DNA from: Calliphora vicina
Lineage: Eukaryota > Arthropoda > Insecta > Diptera > Calliphoridae
Direction of reading: 5' to 3'
NCBI RefSeq assembly: GCF_958450345.1
Contig: NC_088784.1
Location: forward strand, 69,465,747-69,529,746
DNA: 64,000 nt
Shown: positions 35,509 to 46,563 of the stretch, one piece after another
Layout of the letters: each line of letters begins with the position of its first letter
Position numbering within the stretch: the stretch's first letter is position 1
Program-made: the position numbers and the translations under genes
Notes under the pieces: model-generated
Databases searched by the model: none
The model's input: only the letters and a program-made list of their open reading frames with translations
What the model was told of the DNA's origin: nothing

Positions 35509-36059
35509 TAAGTGTTATTTTCGACTATCTCGAATGCCCATCAGTAATATAATAGGTGCACCTATTGTTGTGAGTTCTGATTTCGTTAGTTGTTTATTTT
35601 CTTTTACTAGTTGTTCATATAATGGTTTTTTCAGTAAGCGCTTCCTATCTTTAAATTTAATTAAAACAAAGTGTGTGTGAGATATCATCATTATGTATGG
35701 AATATAACATCGTGCAAATGTCCGCCGCAGCTTCGCTGAGTATTGCGCATCCGAAATGTCGAATTTTCTATGACTCTGGCGCATAAATCAGGCTGAATTT
35801 GATCGATGACTCGGTGAGGAGTTCACATCACCTCCACGTTATATGACATGGTCATGTTCATTGTGCAGAATGTCCAATGTAGCATGAGGTGTGGCACTTA
35901 GCGCCAGCCTGTTGAAACCACATGTCGTCGGTTTCAATATCTTCCAATTCAGATAAAAAGAAGTTGGTTATCGTCGACCAATAGAGCTCGTCGTTGACGC
36001 CTATCCAGCGTCGCCAGTCCAAAATCCCCACCTAACAGTGACTTTTTAAGGAAGCGTTG

Positions 36060-36550
36060 GATGATCAAAAATTGTTTGTTTTGAGTTACAAAACATTTAT
36101 TTTGATATATATCCTACTTGAATCCCACTACAATGCCAAAAAGCTCTTAAAGGAATAGACCTAAGCTTTCTTTTGAGCAAACAAAAAATTAAAAAAGGGC
36201 CCATTTTGTACAAAAAGTTGTCTTGAGTTACAAAACATTTATTTTGATATATGTACCTATATCCCACTTGCATCCCACTAAGCGACCAAAAACCTCTTAA
36301 AGGAATGGACCTAAGCTTTCTTTTGAGCAAACAAAAATTAAAAAAGGTCCCATTTTGAAAAAAAGTCAAATTTGATCTCGGAAATAAATGTCAACAATTT
36401 TTTTTTAATAATTCTTTAAGTTACACGGATGTAAAAACACCTGTTTGGCAATAGTGTCAACTTGGTGTAAAATTGTGTCTGAATTACTATCCAATAGGTC
36501 TAACCTTGGTGCAAATTTCAAAAGTTGGTTCACTTGACATATTAGTTTAC
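36060..36550 (+). repeat. Dispersed repeat A, copy 3, with two tandem units
   Basis: Two units of about 140 bp (36084-36227 and 36228-36365) share ACAAAACATTTATTTTGATA, CATCCCACTA-like and GGACCTAAGCTTTCTTTTGA. They are followed at 36420-36545 by the GTTACACGGATG...AAAAGTTGGTTCACTTGACA end block. The minus-strand open frame at 36097-36369 crosses this repeat and repeats itself, so it is not a gene. Confidence 0.7.
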
Positions 36551-36818
36551 TTATGTATGTCTAATTCGGCTTAACTTATAATATATTGCTAAACAATCAA
36601 ATTACTATTATTACTTTTCTTTATTAAGAATCTTAAACTTAACTTAAGTATGTTTTCTTTCAATTCATTTAAAATTAATCAATTCATTATTGAACTTTTT
36701 ATCTTCAAAACGTCACTTAAGGTCAACCATGTAGACGTCATAATGACAAAAAAAAAAAAGATATAAATCTTGAAAACATTTTGTTTATTTTTGTCATTTT
36801 TGTATTTTCTTTCTTTAG

Positions 36819-38030
36819 CTTATAGCCGGCTTTTTACTGACATTCACACTGTTGCTGAAAACATGTCACTGTCAACAAAACACACTCTTCAATCAATCAC
36901 CATTCCAACGACAATCACCTTTTCAACGACAACAACTGCGCCAACGTCAACAATTACAGCAGCAACAGCCGCAACAACTCTTTCCCAATACACTCAACAC
37001 TCTAAATCCACTCAATACACTGCAGCCCATCTCACCGATATTACCACAAGTAAGAGGGACAGTTATTTTTTTTTAAAACAAATTTATAAAATATAACATA
37101 AACTCCTTTTTAACTTTTTGTAGAACATTTACAATCGCAACTATAATCAGGTGAATCCTCAGAATTTTGTACCAATTACCGCATATCAGAATGAATTGAA
37201 CTATGATGGCAGTTTCTCGTATGGCTACTCAGCTGGTGATGGTACTACAGCTCAGGCCCAGGGTTATGTAAAGAACTTGGGTTTAGGAGAAGCAGTGGAG
37301 GCTCAAGTTGTGCAAGGTTCATATTCCTACACCTCACCGGAAGGTACACCTATAACTGTACGTTATATAGCTGATGAAAATGGTGAGTGGTTCTATTATA
37401 TATTCTCGTGCACCAAAAAGCATTTAAATTAATGAAATTCTATAAATTTTAGGCTTTCGTGCCGAAGGCGCTCACATACCGACCCCACCACCTACACCAG
37501 ATGCAATTGCCAAATCTCTTCAGTACACCGCCAGCTTACAGAATCCATATCAACAGGACTATAGTCCAAATATAAATCCATATCAAACCCCTTTTCGACA
37601 GTATCCCAATAATATAAGACCTGGTCAAGGCCAACTGACGCCCCTGCAACTACAGCAGCAACAACGTTTCTTACAGCAGCAACAGAATACCGGCCAATAT
37701 ACTCCCGATAATCAATTTGGCTTTTCGCCACCTTCGCCCTTCTCCTCAGGCACACCATTTGCCCAGGGAAGCCCTAATCAATTTGGAAGTAATTTGCAAA
37801 GCCAGGGGAACTTCCTGCCGCAACAGCAAAATCTCACACAGCAACAGCAACAAAATCGCCAGCAGCAATTGAATAATCAGCAGCATCAACAAAACGACCA
37901 GCACCAACAGCAATTGGCTACACAAGAACTTCGTTCAAGACCCAATCAATTGGTGAATACTTTTGGCTACAATCCCTATCGTCGCTACAAGAAGTCAACG
38001 GCAAAATCTGTAAAGGAAGAAGAACACTGA
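36819..38030 (+). CDS. Cpr47Ee: RR-1 cuticular protein, Cpr47Ee-like (exons 2-4)
   Basis: This is a secreted structural protein of the chitinous exoskeleton. Exon 2 (36819-37049) follows a pyrimidine-rich TTTCTTTCTTTAG acceptor and encodes the hydrophobic signal core, then a Q/P/N-rich stretch (QRQQLRQRQQLQQQQPQQ). Exon 3 (37124-37382) encodes most of the Rebers-Riddiford RR-1 chitin-binding domain: ELNYDGSFSYGYSAGDG, QAQGYVKN, VQGSYSYTSPEGTPI, VRYIADEN. Exon 4 (37453-38030) completes it with GFRAEGAHIPTPPPTPDAI and continues into a 170-residue Gln/Pro-rich tail ending TGA. Introns of 74 and 70 bp have GT-AG ends (donors GTAAGA and GTGAGT), phases 0 and 1. With the candidate exon 1 the protein is about 362 residues. 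The symbol is given because of the domain, the Q-rich tail and the Cpr47Ef-like neighbour; the domain call is firm, the orthology less so. Confidence 0.8.
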
Positions 38031-38384
38031 TGAAGCACGATAATTGTCACCTTACTGTTCATATTTTATATATAAGATTTTTGAAAACTAGAAAATTGTT
38101 TAACTGAACAACTTCTTAAGAAAAAAACATATTATAAATATTTTAATTTTACGGTATTTGTTACATGAAATGTAAAAAAAATGAATTATTAATTGAATGC
38201 ATGAAATACATGTACTGAAAATCCAAAACAAACTGTTGTATACCTTAAGGCGTTGTCAGAAAAATGTATGGAAACAAAATACAGAGTGACAAGAAAATTT
38301 ACGATGATATTACTTAAATTAATCCATTCAAAATATTGCGAACATTTAAACAATTCGTTTCAACATTTTGCCACAATATAATTT
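38031..38384 (+). other. 3' flank of the Cpr47Ee-like gene
   Basis: AT-rich 3' UTR and spacer. No exact AATAAA signal is seen within 150 bp of the stop; ATTATAAAT near 38130 is the nearest approximation. Confidence 0.35.
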
Positions 38385-39195
38385 TTATACCCTCCACCAC
38401 CACAAGTGGTGAATGAGGGTATATATAAGTTTGTCATTCCGTGTGTAACATTGAGAAATATTCATCTGAGACCCAACAAAGTATATTTTCTTGATCCTTA
38501 TGAAATGAGCCATTTCCGTCTGTCTGTCCGTCTCTGTAAAACACGCTCACGTCCAAAATACGCAAAAAAAATTGGTAGACTTGCAAAAAATATGTTTATT
38601 GTTGTCCTAAGCAGGTTGGTATTGAAAATAAGCAAAATCGGTTCAGTAGAACCAGAGCTATGAACAAAAATGTGAGACAACCTAAAAAAAATTTACAATT
38701 TTCACATATTTTTGGTTATTTGTGTAAGATTTGTGTTGCAGATAATACCATAAAACTTTACATACGTTATTTTTATAATAAAACGACTAACTCTGGTGAA
38801 AATTATAAGAATCGGTTCATGATTTCTCCTAGCCCCCATACAAATTTCTTCCCGAAATATGGTTCTATGGTCTATAAATGCCTTCAGAATTGCAGTATCC
38901 ATACAAAATTCAACAAAAATAAGTTTAGTTCTAAAAGAAATCGCAACACTAAATTCTTTGTGGATCGGCCCATATTTGACCATACCCCCATATAAAATCA
39001 CTTACGAAAATCACTTAAATTAGCATAAATTTCTTATAAATATCGCTATTAAGTTGAAATTCGTCATAAATAATCCCCATATATACCAAAATCGATATAC
39101 CTAATTCTATGATGACCGGCCTATAATTGGTTATAGCTCATATTTACATATATCAACCTAAAAAATATGTATGCAGGTGGAGGGTTTTAAGATTC
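38385..39195 (+). repeat. mini-me/DINE-1-like interspersed repeat
   Basis: ATACCCTCCACCACCACAAG, then TGGTG, forms a small hairpin. It is followed by GAGGGTATATATAAG, the conserved core TTTGTCATTCCG and a GTCY tract (CCGTCTGTCTGTCCGTCTC, 38517-38535). Downstream come CTCCTAGCCCCCATAC, TTCCCGAAATATGG and CCCATATAAAATCAC. A TA tract, then the core, then GTCY is the mini-me layout. The short frames here are repeat-derived. Confidence 0.65.
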
Positions 39196-39271
39196 TGCAA
39201 AGCCGAATATACCGTTCTGTTTACTTTCCAATGGCATATAGGCTAATTATGAATCATATTTATAACCATAT

Positions 39272-39924
39272 TGTTACGAAATTGTACTTGAATTCAAATA
39301 TAACGATTTTAATGGCTGATTTAAAAGTAGCATAATGCTTTCAAATAGCAGTGCTGTAATAGCTAACTGCAACATATCTGTGGGCATTATTAACATTGAA
39401 TAAAAGCTTTCAGTTGACCATTGATCGTAAGTATGGCAACGCTGTTTGCTGAGACCGTATATTCGAATTCGAATATTCAGTTAAAGAACATTGTAGGAAG
39501 TACACCACAGATGGCGTATTTTTTTTTTTTAAAACAGACACAAACTGCGAAGCATTTTGCTTGTCTGCAGATACACCCAGAGTCTCTGGCGGGAATCAAA
39601 CCCGCAACCCCCAGACTGATAGTCAAGCACACTATCGTCTAGTCTAACTGGGGGTATGTATTAGAAAGCGATAGAATATACGAGCTTTGACAGTTAAAGA
39701 GCAATCTAGAGTGCAGATGGCAGTGTTATAAATAGTGGCAGAGGTTGCAGTCGTTCGAATAAACATCAACTGAGTGCCTTAAAGTGTGCTGTGTTTTTCA
39801 AGTGAATTCGTGTACATTATAAATTGTGTCTGTATTTCTGCGAATTTATAAACGTGTATAAAAAACATTGAGTGACTATTTAATTCTGTTGTTGTACATT
39901 TTAAATAAATAAAGAGTTGTTACA
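39272..39924 (+). mobile_element. Ty3/gypsy-like LTR (solo or partial), SINE inside
   Basis: It starts TGTTACGAAATTGTA and ends AGAGTTGTTACA, so it has TG...CA borders. Inside are AATAAAAGCTTT, a TATAAATAG box at 39729-39737 and GCAGTCGTTCG about 25 bp further on, a plausible LTR promoter. The start is closely matched by TGTTACGAAAATGTA at 55209, including the AAATATAACGNTTT block. No gag-pol follows. No clear target duplication was seen, and similarity could extend to about 40005. The SINE at 39518-39650 is a later insertion. Confidence 0.6.
39518..39652 (-). mobile_element. tRNA-derived SINE, copy 1
   Basis: On the minus strand a tRNA-like head has an anticodon-arm-like GATAGTGTGCTTGACTATC and a perfect T arm (GCGGG TTTGATT CCCGC). 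It is followed by an unrelated tail with TCTGCAGACAAGC and a terminal A run (T run on plus, 39518-39530). A shared head and A-tail with the copy at 61.4-61.55 kb shows a SINE rather than a tRNA gene. Confidence 0.7.
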
Positions 39925-40812
39925 CTTTTTAAACTACTAAAAGGATTTTATTTGCAATCAAAAGTGTACGGTTTATTTAAAGGAAATAAACCAACGTTTT
40001 GAAAAACTTAAAAATATACTAGAGTTTCCAAAAAACCGATGAATTTCAAAACCGCGGTTTCGGTTTTAAAAAATTTATTAAATATCTAACAAAATCAGTT
40101 GATAATATAGGAAAAGCTAACAAAATTAAAATTCAAACTTGACGGGTGTTCGAGAGGATAAAAAGTAAAAAATCGTATAGCAGAAACGCAATAAACGGAA
40201 AATTCTAAGAAAGTTTCCCCAAGAAATCATAGGTATAAAATCAAATTCTATTGTATTGTATCCAATAAAAAAAAACTATTAAAAAAAATATATGTAGATT
40301 AGAGTTCGTTTGTGACCAGGTAACGTCATTTGTTTTTCGGGTATCATAATTTTTCTGAAGGTTTTTACACAAATAATAAATAATGGCGTCCTGTTTTTTG
40401 GAAAATTTCAACTCTTTATGGTGGTTCAACGCACCTAAAGACGCGCATTTTGAGCACATTTTTCTATAGAGAAAAAGGGGTTGAATATATTACAAATCTG
40501 ATTACACCAGTCGATTGTGCATGAAAATTAATACAATTGATGTTTTTCGAATCCTTAAAAATAGTTCCAAAAACCAACAACAGGTGGCGTAAATTTCAGA
40601 AACAAAATAAAAAAAAGTATTTTAGATTTTTTAAATATACACATTTTAAGCCTATCAAAATGGAACCAATATTTCCTTTCTATCATGTTTTGTTAAGGCA
40701 AGCTAAAAAAAAAATTCTAAACTTTTTTTTAAAAATATTATTTTCTTGTTAAACTGTTGTGGGTTTTAGGAACTATTTTTAAGGATTCAAAAAACATCAA
40801 TTGTATTAATAT

Positions 40813-43437
40813 TTGATTCAGAATCGACTGGTGAAATCAGATTTGCAATATATTACACCGTTTTTGCTCTACAGAAAAATGAGGTCACATCTTACAAATA
40901 GATATAACTTTAATATATCAGGATACTCATTTTATTACACAAACCATCCGGATGGTAAGGCACATGGCGGTACCGGTATCATAATTAGAAACCGATTGAG
41001 ACACTATGCCCTAGAAGCGTTTTCAAAGGATTATATGCAAGCAACATCTATTCGCCTTGAATACCCAGCTGGAGACCTAACTCTGAGCTCTATATATTGC
41101 CCACCACGTTTTTCGATGACCAAGGAAAAATTTGAAGAATTCTTTATAACACTAGGAGATCGGTTTCTGGCATGTGGAGACTACAATGCCAAACATACAT
41201 ATTGGGGTTCGCGATTGGTAAATCCCAGAGGTAGACAGCTGTATAAAGCTCTAGTTGATCGCAAAAATTGCTTAGATTTTGTGTCTCCTGGACACCCAAC
41301 TTATTGGCCAACTGATCCTAGAAAAATTCCTGATCTAATAGACTTCGCCATATGCAGAAATATTATTCGGAATGCAATATCCACAGAAATATCCTATGAT
41401 CTATCTTCTGACCACTCTCCTGTAATTATTAATTATTGTGAGAGACCCAACACCCCAAGATTTCCTAAGGACTCTTTGTATTTTAAGACAAATTGGCTAA
41501 AATATAGGAAATATATCAGCAGTCATATCCACACAAATCCTAATTTACAGTGTGAGGAAGACATAGATAGGACCGTTAATGACTTCACGTCATTGATTGT
41601 TTCGGCTCTGGAACACTCTAGGTGCCAGATCCCTCCAAAAACTAATACGCCTATTTCAAGTTCGGATATTGAAAGACTTCTTCTCGAAAAGAGAAGACTC
41701 AGAAGAGAATGGCAACATAATAGATCACCTGCTGCAAAGCAGAGGCTGTCCGCAGCAGTACGAAAACTGAAAAGAGCCCTTCATTTAGAGGAGGATCGCA
41801 TAAACGAAAAATATATTAAAAGTTTGACGAGTACAAAATACACAAATTTCTCTCTTTGGAAGGCAACGAGGAACATTAAGCCACCGGTAGAGGCACAAAG
41901 CGCTTTAAGAAAAGCTGACGGAACCTGGGCACGAAGTGCTATAGAAAAAGCCTCAGTATTTGCTGTACATTTAAGTGAAGTGTTTCAACCCAACTCCACG
42001 GCAAATGAGTTTGAACTAGAAGAACTGCCAGCTTCAACAATGGCTAATGCAGCCCAATTCGATATTAGTCCTGAGGATGTTAATAGAGTAATTAAAAATA
42101 AATTAGACTTGAAAAAATCACCGGGATATGATTTAATAACGCCATCAATGATTAAGAACCTACCAAATGTGGCAATAATTGTGCTATCTATATTGTTTAA
42201 TGCGATCTTGAAACTAGGAATTTATCCACAAAATTGGAAAATTTCTCAAATAATAATGATACCTAAACCGGGTAAAGATTTAACCCTGCCATCTTCTTAT
42301 AGACCTATTAGCCTACTCCCTTGTTTGTCGAAGTTATTCGAAAAAATATTCCAGGAAAAGATAATACCTTTTTTGAATGATGGAAACATTATCCCAGTAC
42401 ACCAATTTGGTTTCCGTGAACATCATGGCACCATTGAACAGGTCAATCGTTTAACTGGAGAGATTCGAAAATCTTTTGAATTAAAGAAATATTGTTCTGC
42501 CATCTTTTTAGACGTTGCTCAGGCTTTTGACAAGGTATGGCATAAGGGTCTAATACATAAAATCAAATGTTTACTACCACTATGTACTCATAAATTGCTG
42601 GAGTCTTATTTATCGAATAGACTTTTCAGAGTTAAGTACAATGATTATGTGACGAGAGAATGCAAGATTGGAGCTGGCGTTCCACAGGGAAGTGTACTAG
42701 GACCTACACTATATTTGATTTACACCTCCGACCTCCCTACGTGCGATAAACTAACAATTTCAACATTTGCTGATGATACCGCCATTATTAGCTCAGACGA
42801 AAACCCACTCATGGCATCTAGTCAACTACAGAATTACCTCGTACGTGTGGAGTCATGGTTGAAAAACTGGCGAATAAAGGTAAATGAGCTGAAAAGTAAA
42901 CATGTTACGTTCGCTCTAAGGAGAGGAAATTGCCCACCTGTCACACTCAACAACGTTAATATACCGCAGTCTGATTATGTCACCTACCTTGGTATTCATC
43001 TAGATAGACGGCTTACTTGGCGCCGACACATAGAAACCAAGAGACTTCACATGAAGTTAAAAGCCTCTAGCTTTCATTGGTTAATCAGTGACCAATCAAA
43101 ATTAAGCCTTGAATATAAAGTCATCCTGTATAAGACCGTTTTAAAACCAATTTGGACATATGGAATTCAATTATGGGGAATGGCTAGCAACACCAGTATT
43201 GATCTTATACAGAGGGCCCAATCTAAAATTCTTAGGACCATGACGGGAGCACCATGGTACATAAGAAATGAAAACATCCACAGAGACTTAGAAGTGACAT
43301 TGGTAAAGGAAGAGTTCGAGAAAGTCCGTGAGAAATATATTGTGAAGCTGCGTAACCATCCCAATACGCTTGCAAGACAACTTGTGCAGACCCAAACCCG
43401 ATCCAGGCTCCGTAGAGCAGATCTACCACCCCGCTAA
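40813..43437 (+). CDS. jockey-clade LINE ORF2: endonuclease and reverse transcriptase
   Basis: The uninterrupted frame has 874 codons. The first 23 or so residues come from the foldback arm; LINE sequence starts near THLTNRYNF-like residues 25-35, so the N-terminus of the endonuclease, with its catalytic Glu, is lost. Visible motifs: HGGTGIIIRN (51-60), GDYNAKHTYWGS (122-133) and the SDH triad residues (199-201) of the APE-like endonuclease; KSPGYD, PKPGKD and YRPISLLP (fingers), FLDVAQAFDKVW (palm Asp), GVPQGSVLGP, the FADD active site at about 651-654 and YLGIHLDRRLTW of the RT. There is no RNase H, as in jockey. The 5' end is truncated, so the copy is probably unable to move, but the absence of any stop indicates a young insertion. 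Confidence 0.92.
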   Translation: MIQNRLVKSDLQYITPFLLYRKMRSHLTNRYNFNISGYSFYYTNHPDGKAHGGTGIIIRNRLRHYALEAFSKDYMQATSIRLEYPAGDLTLSSIYCPPRFSMTKEKFEEFFITLGDRFLACGDYNAKHTYWGSRLVNPRGRQLYKALVDRKNCLDFVSPGHPTYWPTDPRKIPDLIDFAICRNIIRNAISTEISYDLSSDHSPVIINYCERPNTPRFPKDSLYFKTNWLKYRKYISSHIHTNPNLQCEEDIDRTVNDFTSLIVSALEHSRCQIPPKTNTPISSSDIERLLLEKRRLRREWQHNRSPAAKQRLSAAVRKLKRALHLEEDRINEKYIKSLTSTKYTNFSLWKATRNIKPPVEAQSALRKADGTWARSAIEKASVFAVHLSEVFQPNSTANEFELEELPASTMANAAQFDISPEDVNRVIKNKLDLKKSPGYDLITPSMIKNLPNVAIIVLSILFNAILKLGIYPQNWKISQIIMIPKPGKDLTLPSSYRPISLLPCLSKLFEKIFQEKIIPFLNDGNIIPVHQFGFREHHGTIEQVNRLTGEIRKSFELKKYCSAIFLDVAQAFDKVWHKGLIHKIKCLLPLCTHKLLESYLSNRLFRVKYNDYVTRECKIGAGVPQGSVLGPTLYLIYTSDLPTCDKLTISTFADDTAIISSDENPLMASSQLQNYLVRVESWLKNWRIKVNELKSKHVTFALRRGNCPPVTLNNVNIPQSDYVTYLGIHLDRRLTWRRHIETKRLHMKLKASSFHWLISDQSKLSLEYKVILYKTVLKPIWTYGIQLWGMASNTSIDLIQRAQSKILRTMTGAPWYIRNENIHRDLEVTLVKEEFEKVREKYIVKLRNHPNTLARQLVQTQTRSRLRRADLPPR

Positions 43438-43586
43438 GATGAGTGACAGTTTACCATAATGGCTCTCTTGCTGAAGAGCAAATAGTTTTAATTTTAGTTA
43501 TAAGATTTAAATACTTATTGTAAGGTCAAAATAGACAGATTCAATAAATCAATAAAACGTTAAAAAAAAAAAAAAAAAAAAAAAAA
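40880..43586 (+). mobile_element. 5'-truncated jockey-like retrotransposon
   Basis: The insertion runs from a 5' truncation at about 40880 to a 25-base A tail (43562-43586). AATAAA signals lie at about 43544 and 43551, just before the tail. The 5' border is set by where similarity to the foldback arm stops; the 3' border is where the arm resumes (CGCGTCTTTAGGTG). A clean target duplication cannot be seen. The 3' UTR is about 125 bp. Confidence 0.85.
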
Positions 43587-43869
43587 TACGCGTCTTTAGG
43601 TGTGTTGAAACACCACAAGGAGTGAAAATTTCCAAAAAAAGGACGCCATTACTTTTTACGTTATTTTATTTACGCAAAAACCTTCTGAAAAATTAAATCA
43701 AAAAATCTAATGTACATATACTGAGATATCATTGGATAAAAGACGAAATGCGCAAGATAGGATTTGATTTTAGACCTATGGTTTCTTGGGGAGAATTTCA
43801 TAGAATTTTCCGTAGATTGCGTTTCTGCTATACGATTTTTCGTGAAAAAAATCGACCCACCCTAATAAA

Positions 43870-44270
43870 CATATTTTTAGTTTTTATATAAAAAATCAAT
43901 TTTTTTTTTCAGAAATATGAGTGATCACAGATCGAGCTCCTTTTCTTGATTAAACGCTTATTGGCCAAGTCTTTAACGAATTTAGCTATTGTGAGTTTTT
44001 ATATTAACAAATCGATTTTTGGCCAGAGATCACAGATCGAGCTCGTTTTCTTGATTAAACATTTATTGACCATGTTATTAGCGAATTTAGAAATTTTGAG
44101 TTTTTATATACAAAATCGTTTTTTGTCATAAATATAAGTGATCACAGATCGAGCTCCTTTTCTTGATTAAACGCTTATTGGCCAAGTTATTAGCGAATTT
44201 AGATATTTCGAGTTTTAATATAAAAAATCGTTTTTTATTCAGAAATATGTGTGATCACAAATCGATTTTA
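43870..44270 (+). repeat. Tandem repeat, about 105-113 bp unit, 3.3 copies
   Basis: GATCACAGATCGAGCTCCTT, followed by TTCTTGATTAAACGCTTATT, recurs at 43922, 44027, 44140 and partly at 44252. Each unit also has GCGAATTTAG and GAGTTTTTATAT. The open frame at 43946-44131 is part of it. Confidence 0.8.
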
Positions 44271-44439
44271 AATTTAAATTAGTTTTTTAAAAATAAAAAA
44301 AATATAAAAAAAAGTTAACACGTCTAGGATTCGAACTATCGATGTCAATCTTGTAGTCCACTGTTCTACCCACAACACCACTGCGTAGCTATCTGATTCT
44401 GTGTAAATTATTTTTAAATATAAATCGAACTTTTTTTAC

Positions 44440-45240
44440 AAAATCTCAAATGAAAGCTTAGGTCCATTCCTTTAAGAACTTTTTAGTCTCTTATTGGGAT
44501 GCGAGTGGTTTATCTATAAAAATAAATATTTTGTAACTCACGAGATACAATTTTTGTGTTAAAACATTTATTTTGATACTATCCCACTCGCATCCCACTG
44601 AAAGACCAAATTAAAAAAGGGCCCTTTTTAAAAAAAGTTAGATTTTGCAAAAAAATGTGAAAAATTGCATATTTTGAGTTAGAAACATTTGATAGGTATC
44701 CCACTCGCATCCCACTAAGCGACTAAATAGGTCTTCAAGGAAAATATCGGAGGTTCTCTTGAGCAAAAAAAAAAAATTAAAAAGAGGGCCCATTTTGAAA
44801 AAAAGTCAACAATGTTTTTGATTTTGCAAAAAAGTAAAAAATTGCATTTTTGAGTTACAAAACATTTTTTTTATAGATATCGAACTCGCATCCCACCAAA
44901 TAGGTCCTCAAGGAAAATATCTAAGCTTTATTTTCAGAAAAAAGGTCCCTTTTTGAAAAAAAGTTAAAAAAGTTTTTGATTTTGGAAAAAAAATATTAAA
45001 AATTTTGTATGTTGTTTTTAAATATTTTTTTCGAAAGATTGAAGAAAAAGCTATCTGAACTATTTGGGACACATTATGCTGAGAACAATAGGTAATAAGT
45101 TACATGGATAAGAAAAATCACATGTTTGACCAAAATGTTAAATTTTGACCCCCTCTAACTGCGAGAGTTCTTGACCGATCTTGTTGAAAAATTGAGTCGG
45201 AATTACCAACCAATAGAACTAACCATTTCTTATATACAAT
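44440..45240 (+). repeat. Dispersed repeat A, copy 4, with tandem units
   Basis: About four units of 125-150 bp share ATCCCACTCGCATCCCACT, a GGNCCTTTTT-like block and GAGTTACAAAACATT. They are followed at 45040-45240 by TGAACTATTTGGGACACATT, CCCCCTCTAACTG and GACCGATCTTGTTGAAAAAT. This is the longest copy of the family in the window. Confidence 0.7.
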
Positions 45241-45713
45241 TCACTTAAGAATGAAAAATTATTTTAAATCTGATATCTACCGGACAACCCATAGAATTGA
45301 TACAAAGCACATACATATATCGACAGTTGTTTCTGAATAAAGGCCCGAGATATTTATCCTCACTGATAATTTAATGATGACTGGCAAGTACATAAATTGC
45401 CTTAAATATTTATAAAATTACCTTAGTAGTAACATTTTTGGAATTTGCGGGTACTTCTCTGCACGCAATCAATCAAGTAGAATCAATATGATTCCATTTT
45501 GAAAGGCCTCATAAACTCAATGAGACTCTAATTCAATACAATATGTATTAGTGATATGTCCAACAATTTCACATAATATGTTTCCAGATATAGATAGAAT
45601 CTTTAGTATACCTACATATATGTTCGTACATACATCTATATTAGAAAATGGGCATTCACAGAGAAGGTGAAAGTTCTCTGAGATAAAATACTTCGGTTTG
45701 TATTTAATTTTAA

Positions 45714-46563
45714 CCCGGATATGCCGATTGCTTGAGCTTGATCATTTTAAAAGTACTTTTATATTATTTTGGAAGGAAATGAGAAATAAAAAACTGTGCA
45801 ATTAGAGTTTTTTAAAAATTTATTAAAAAAAGTATTTTTTTAAGTCGTCCTATATGTAGGACATTGGGGTCACAACAACAAAACTAAAGCGCAATAATGA
45901 AACATTCATGCATATAACAATCAAGCTAATCTTCATAAATATAAATTCCAAAAAATATACACCCTCCTAACCATGAAAGAAATTTTAAAGATAATTTTTG
46001 TTAAAGTCGACTTTATTTTAAAATAGAACTTTTGTTTTTATTTGAAAACAGCTTCAAAACTTTTTCCACATATACATTCAAATAATTGAAAATATTTTTC
46101 AATGAATGTAAATAAAAAGAAGAAATTTCAAAAAATTATAAAAACAAATTGTACATAAAAGTTCAAAACAAAAAGCTTTTTTTTTTTAAATAATAAAACA
46201 ACATTTTAAATTATATTTGAAATTTGTTTTATGGTACGAAATTTAAAATAATAGTCAACTTTATGGACTTAAAATCGATTTTAAGGCTTTCGTAGTTAGG
46301 CTGATAGTATTTATTGTAAATGTACAAAATTTTACTTTCCGTACAAACGAGATATGTCCATAATGACTGAATATGGGCATTATGAAAATATCACAAATTA
46401 AAAATTCAATAACTCAAAAATAGTATCAAAAAATAATGCGATCACACAATCTCCCATAAGGTATTGGTGAGTACTAAGTATGTGAACAAAAAAAATGGTA
46501 TTTTGATAAACGTGACGTATCCTGTAAACAACAACTACATGTAGTACAGTCGGCATATCTGGG
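45714..46563. mobile_element. piggyBac-like MITE, 850 bp, TTAA duplication
   Basis: CCCGGATATGCCGATTG at the left is mirrored by CAGTCGGCATATCTGGG at the right with two mismatches. TTAA abuts both ends (45710-45713 and 46564-46567). CCC...GGG termini and a TTAA duplication are the piggyBac signature. There is no transposase, so it is non-autonomous. Confidence 0.85.

Larger units (their letters stand above)
40143..43880. repeat. Long foldback element split by a jockey LINE
   Basis: The left arm (about 40143-40565) is the reverse complement of a right arm lying in two pieces, 40769-40880 and 43587-43880. Matching blocks are ATCGTATAGCAGAAACGCAA, CGGAAAATTCTA, ATGGCGTCC, CACCTAAAGACGCG, ATTAATACAATTGATGTTTT and GAATCCTTAAAAATAGTTCC. 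Without the LINE the element is about 1.0 kb with arms of roughly 400 bp and a 200-bp loop. The outer ends read GGGTG/CACCC. The open frames at 40241-40752 lie in it. Confidence 0.8.

Noticed and set aside
36097..36369. 90-codon minus-strand frame with an internal duplicated peptide
   Set aside because: The peptide duplication reflects two tandem units of dispersed repeat A; related copies have no matching frame.
36770..37096. 108-codon frame starting like a signal peptide (KTFCLFLSFLYFLSLAYS)
   Set aside because: It has a TTG start, is out of phase with the RR-1 exon, and overlaps the pyrimidine tract of the exon 2 acceptor. The other frame gives both the signal core and the Q/P-rich segment that joins the RR-1 domain in phase.
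38406..39001. Several overlapping frames of 60-111 codons
   Set aside because: All lie in a mini-me-like repeat with GTCY tract; no domain and no conservation of frame among copies.
39570..39650. Possible tRNA gene on the minus strand
   Set aside because: The T arm is good, but acceptor-stem pairing is poor, an unrelated tail and A run follow, and a related copy lies at 61.5 kb. A SINE explains it better.
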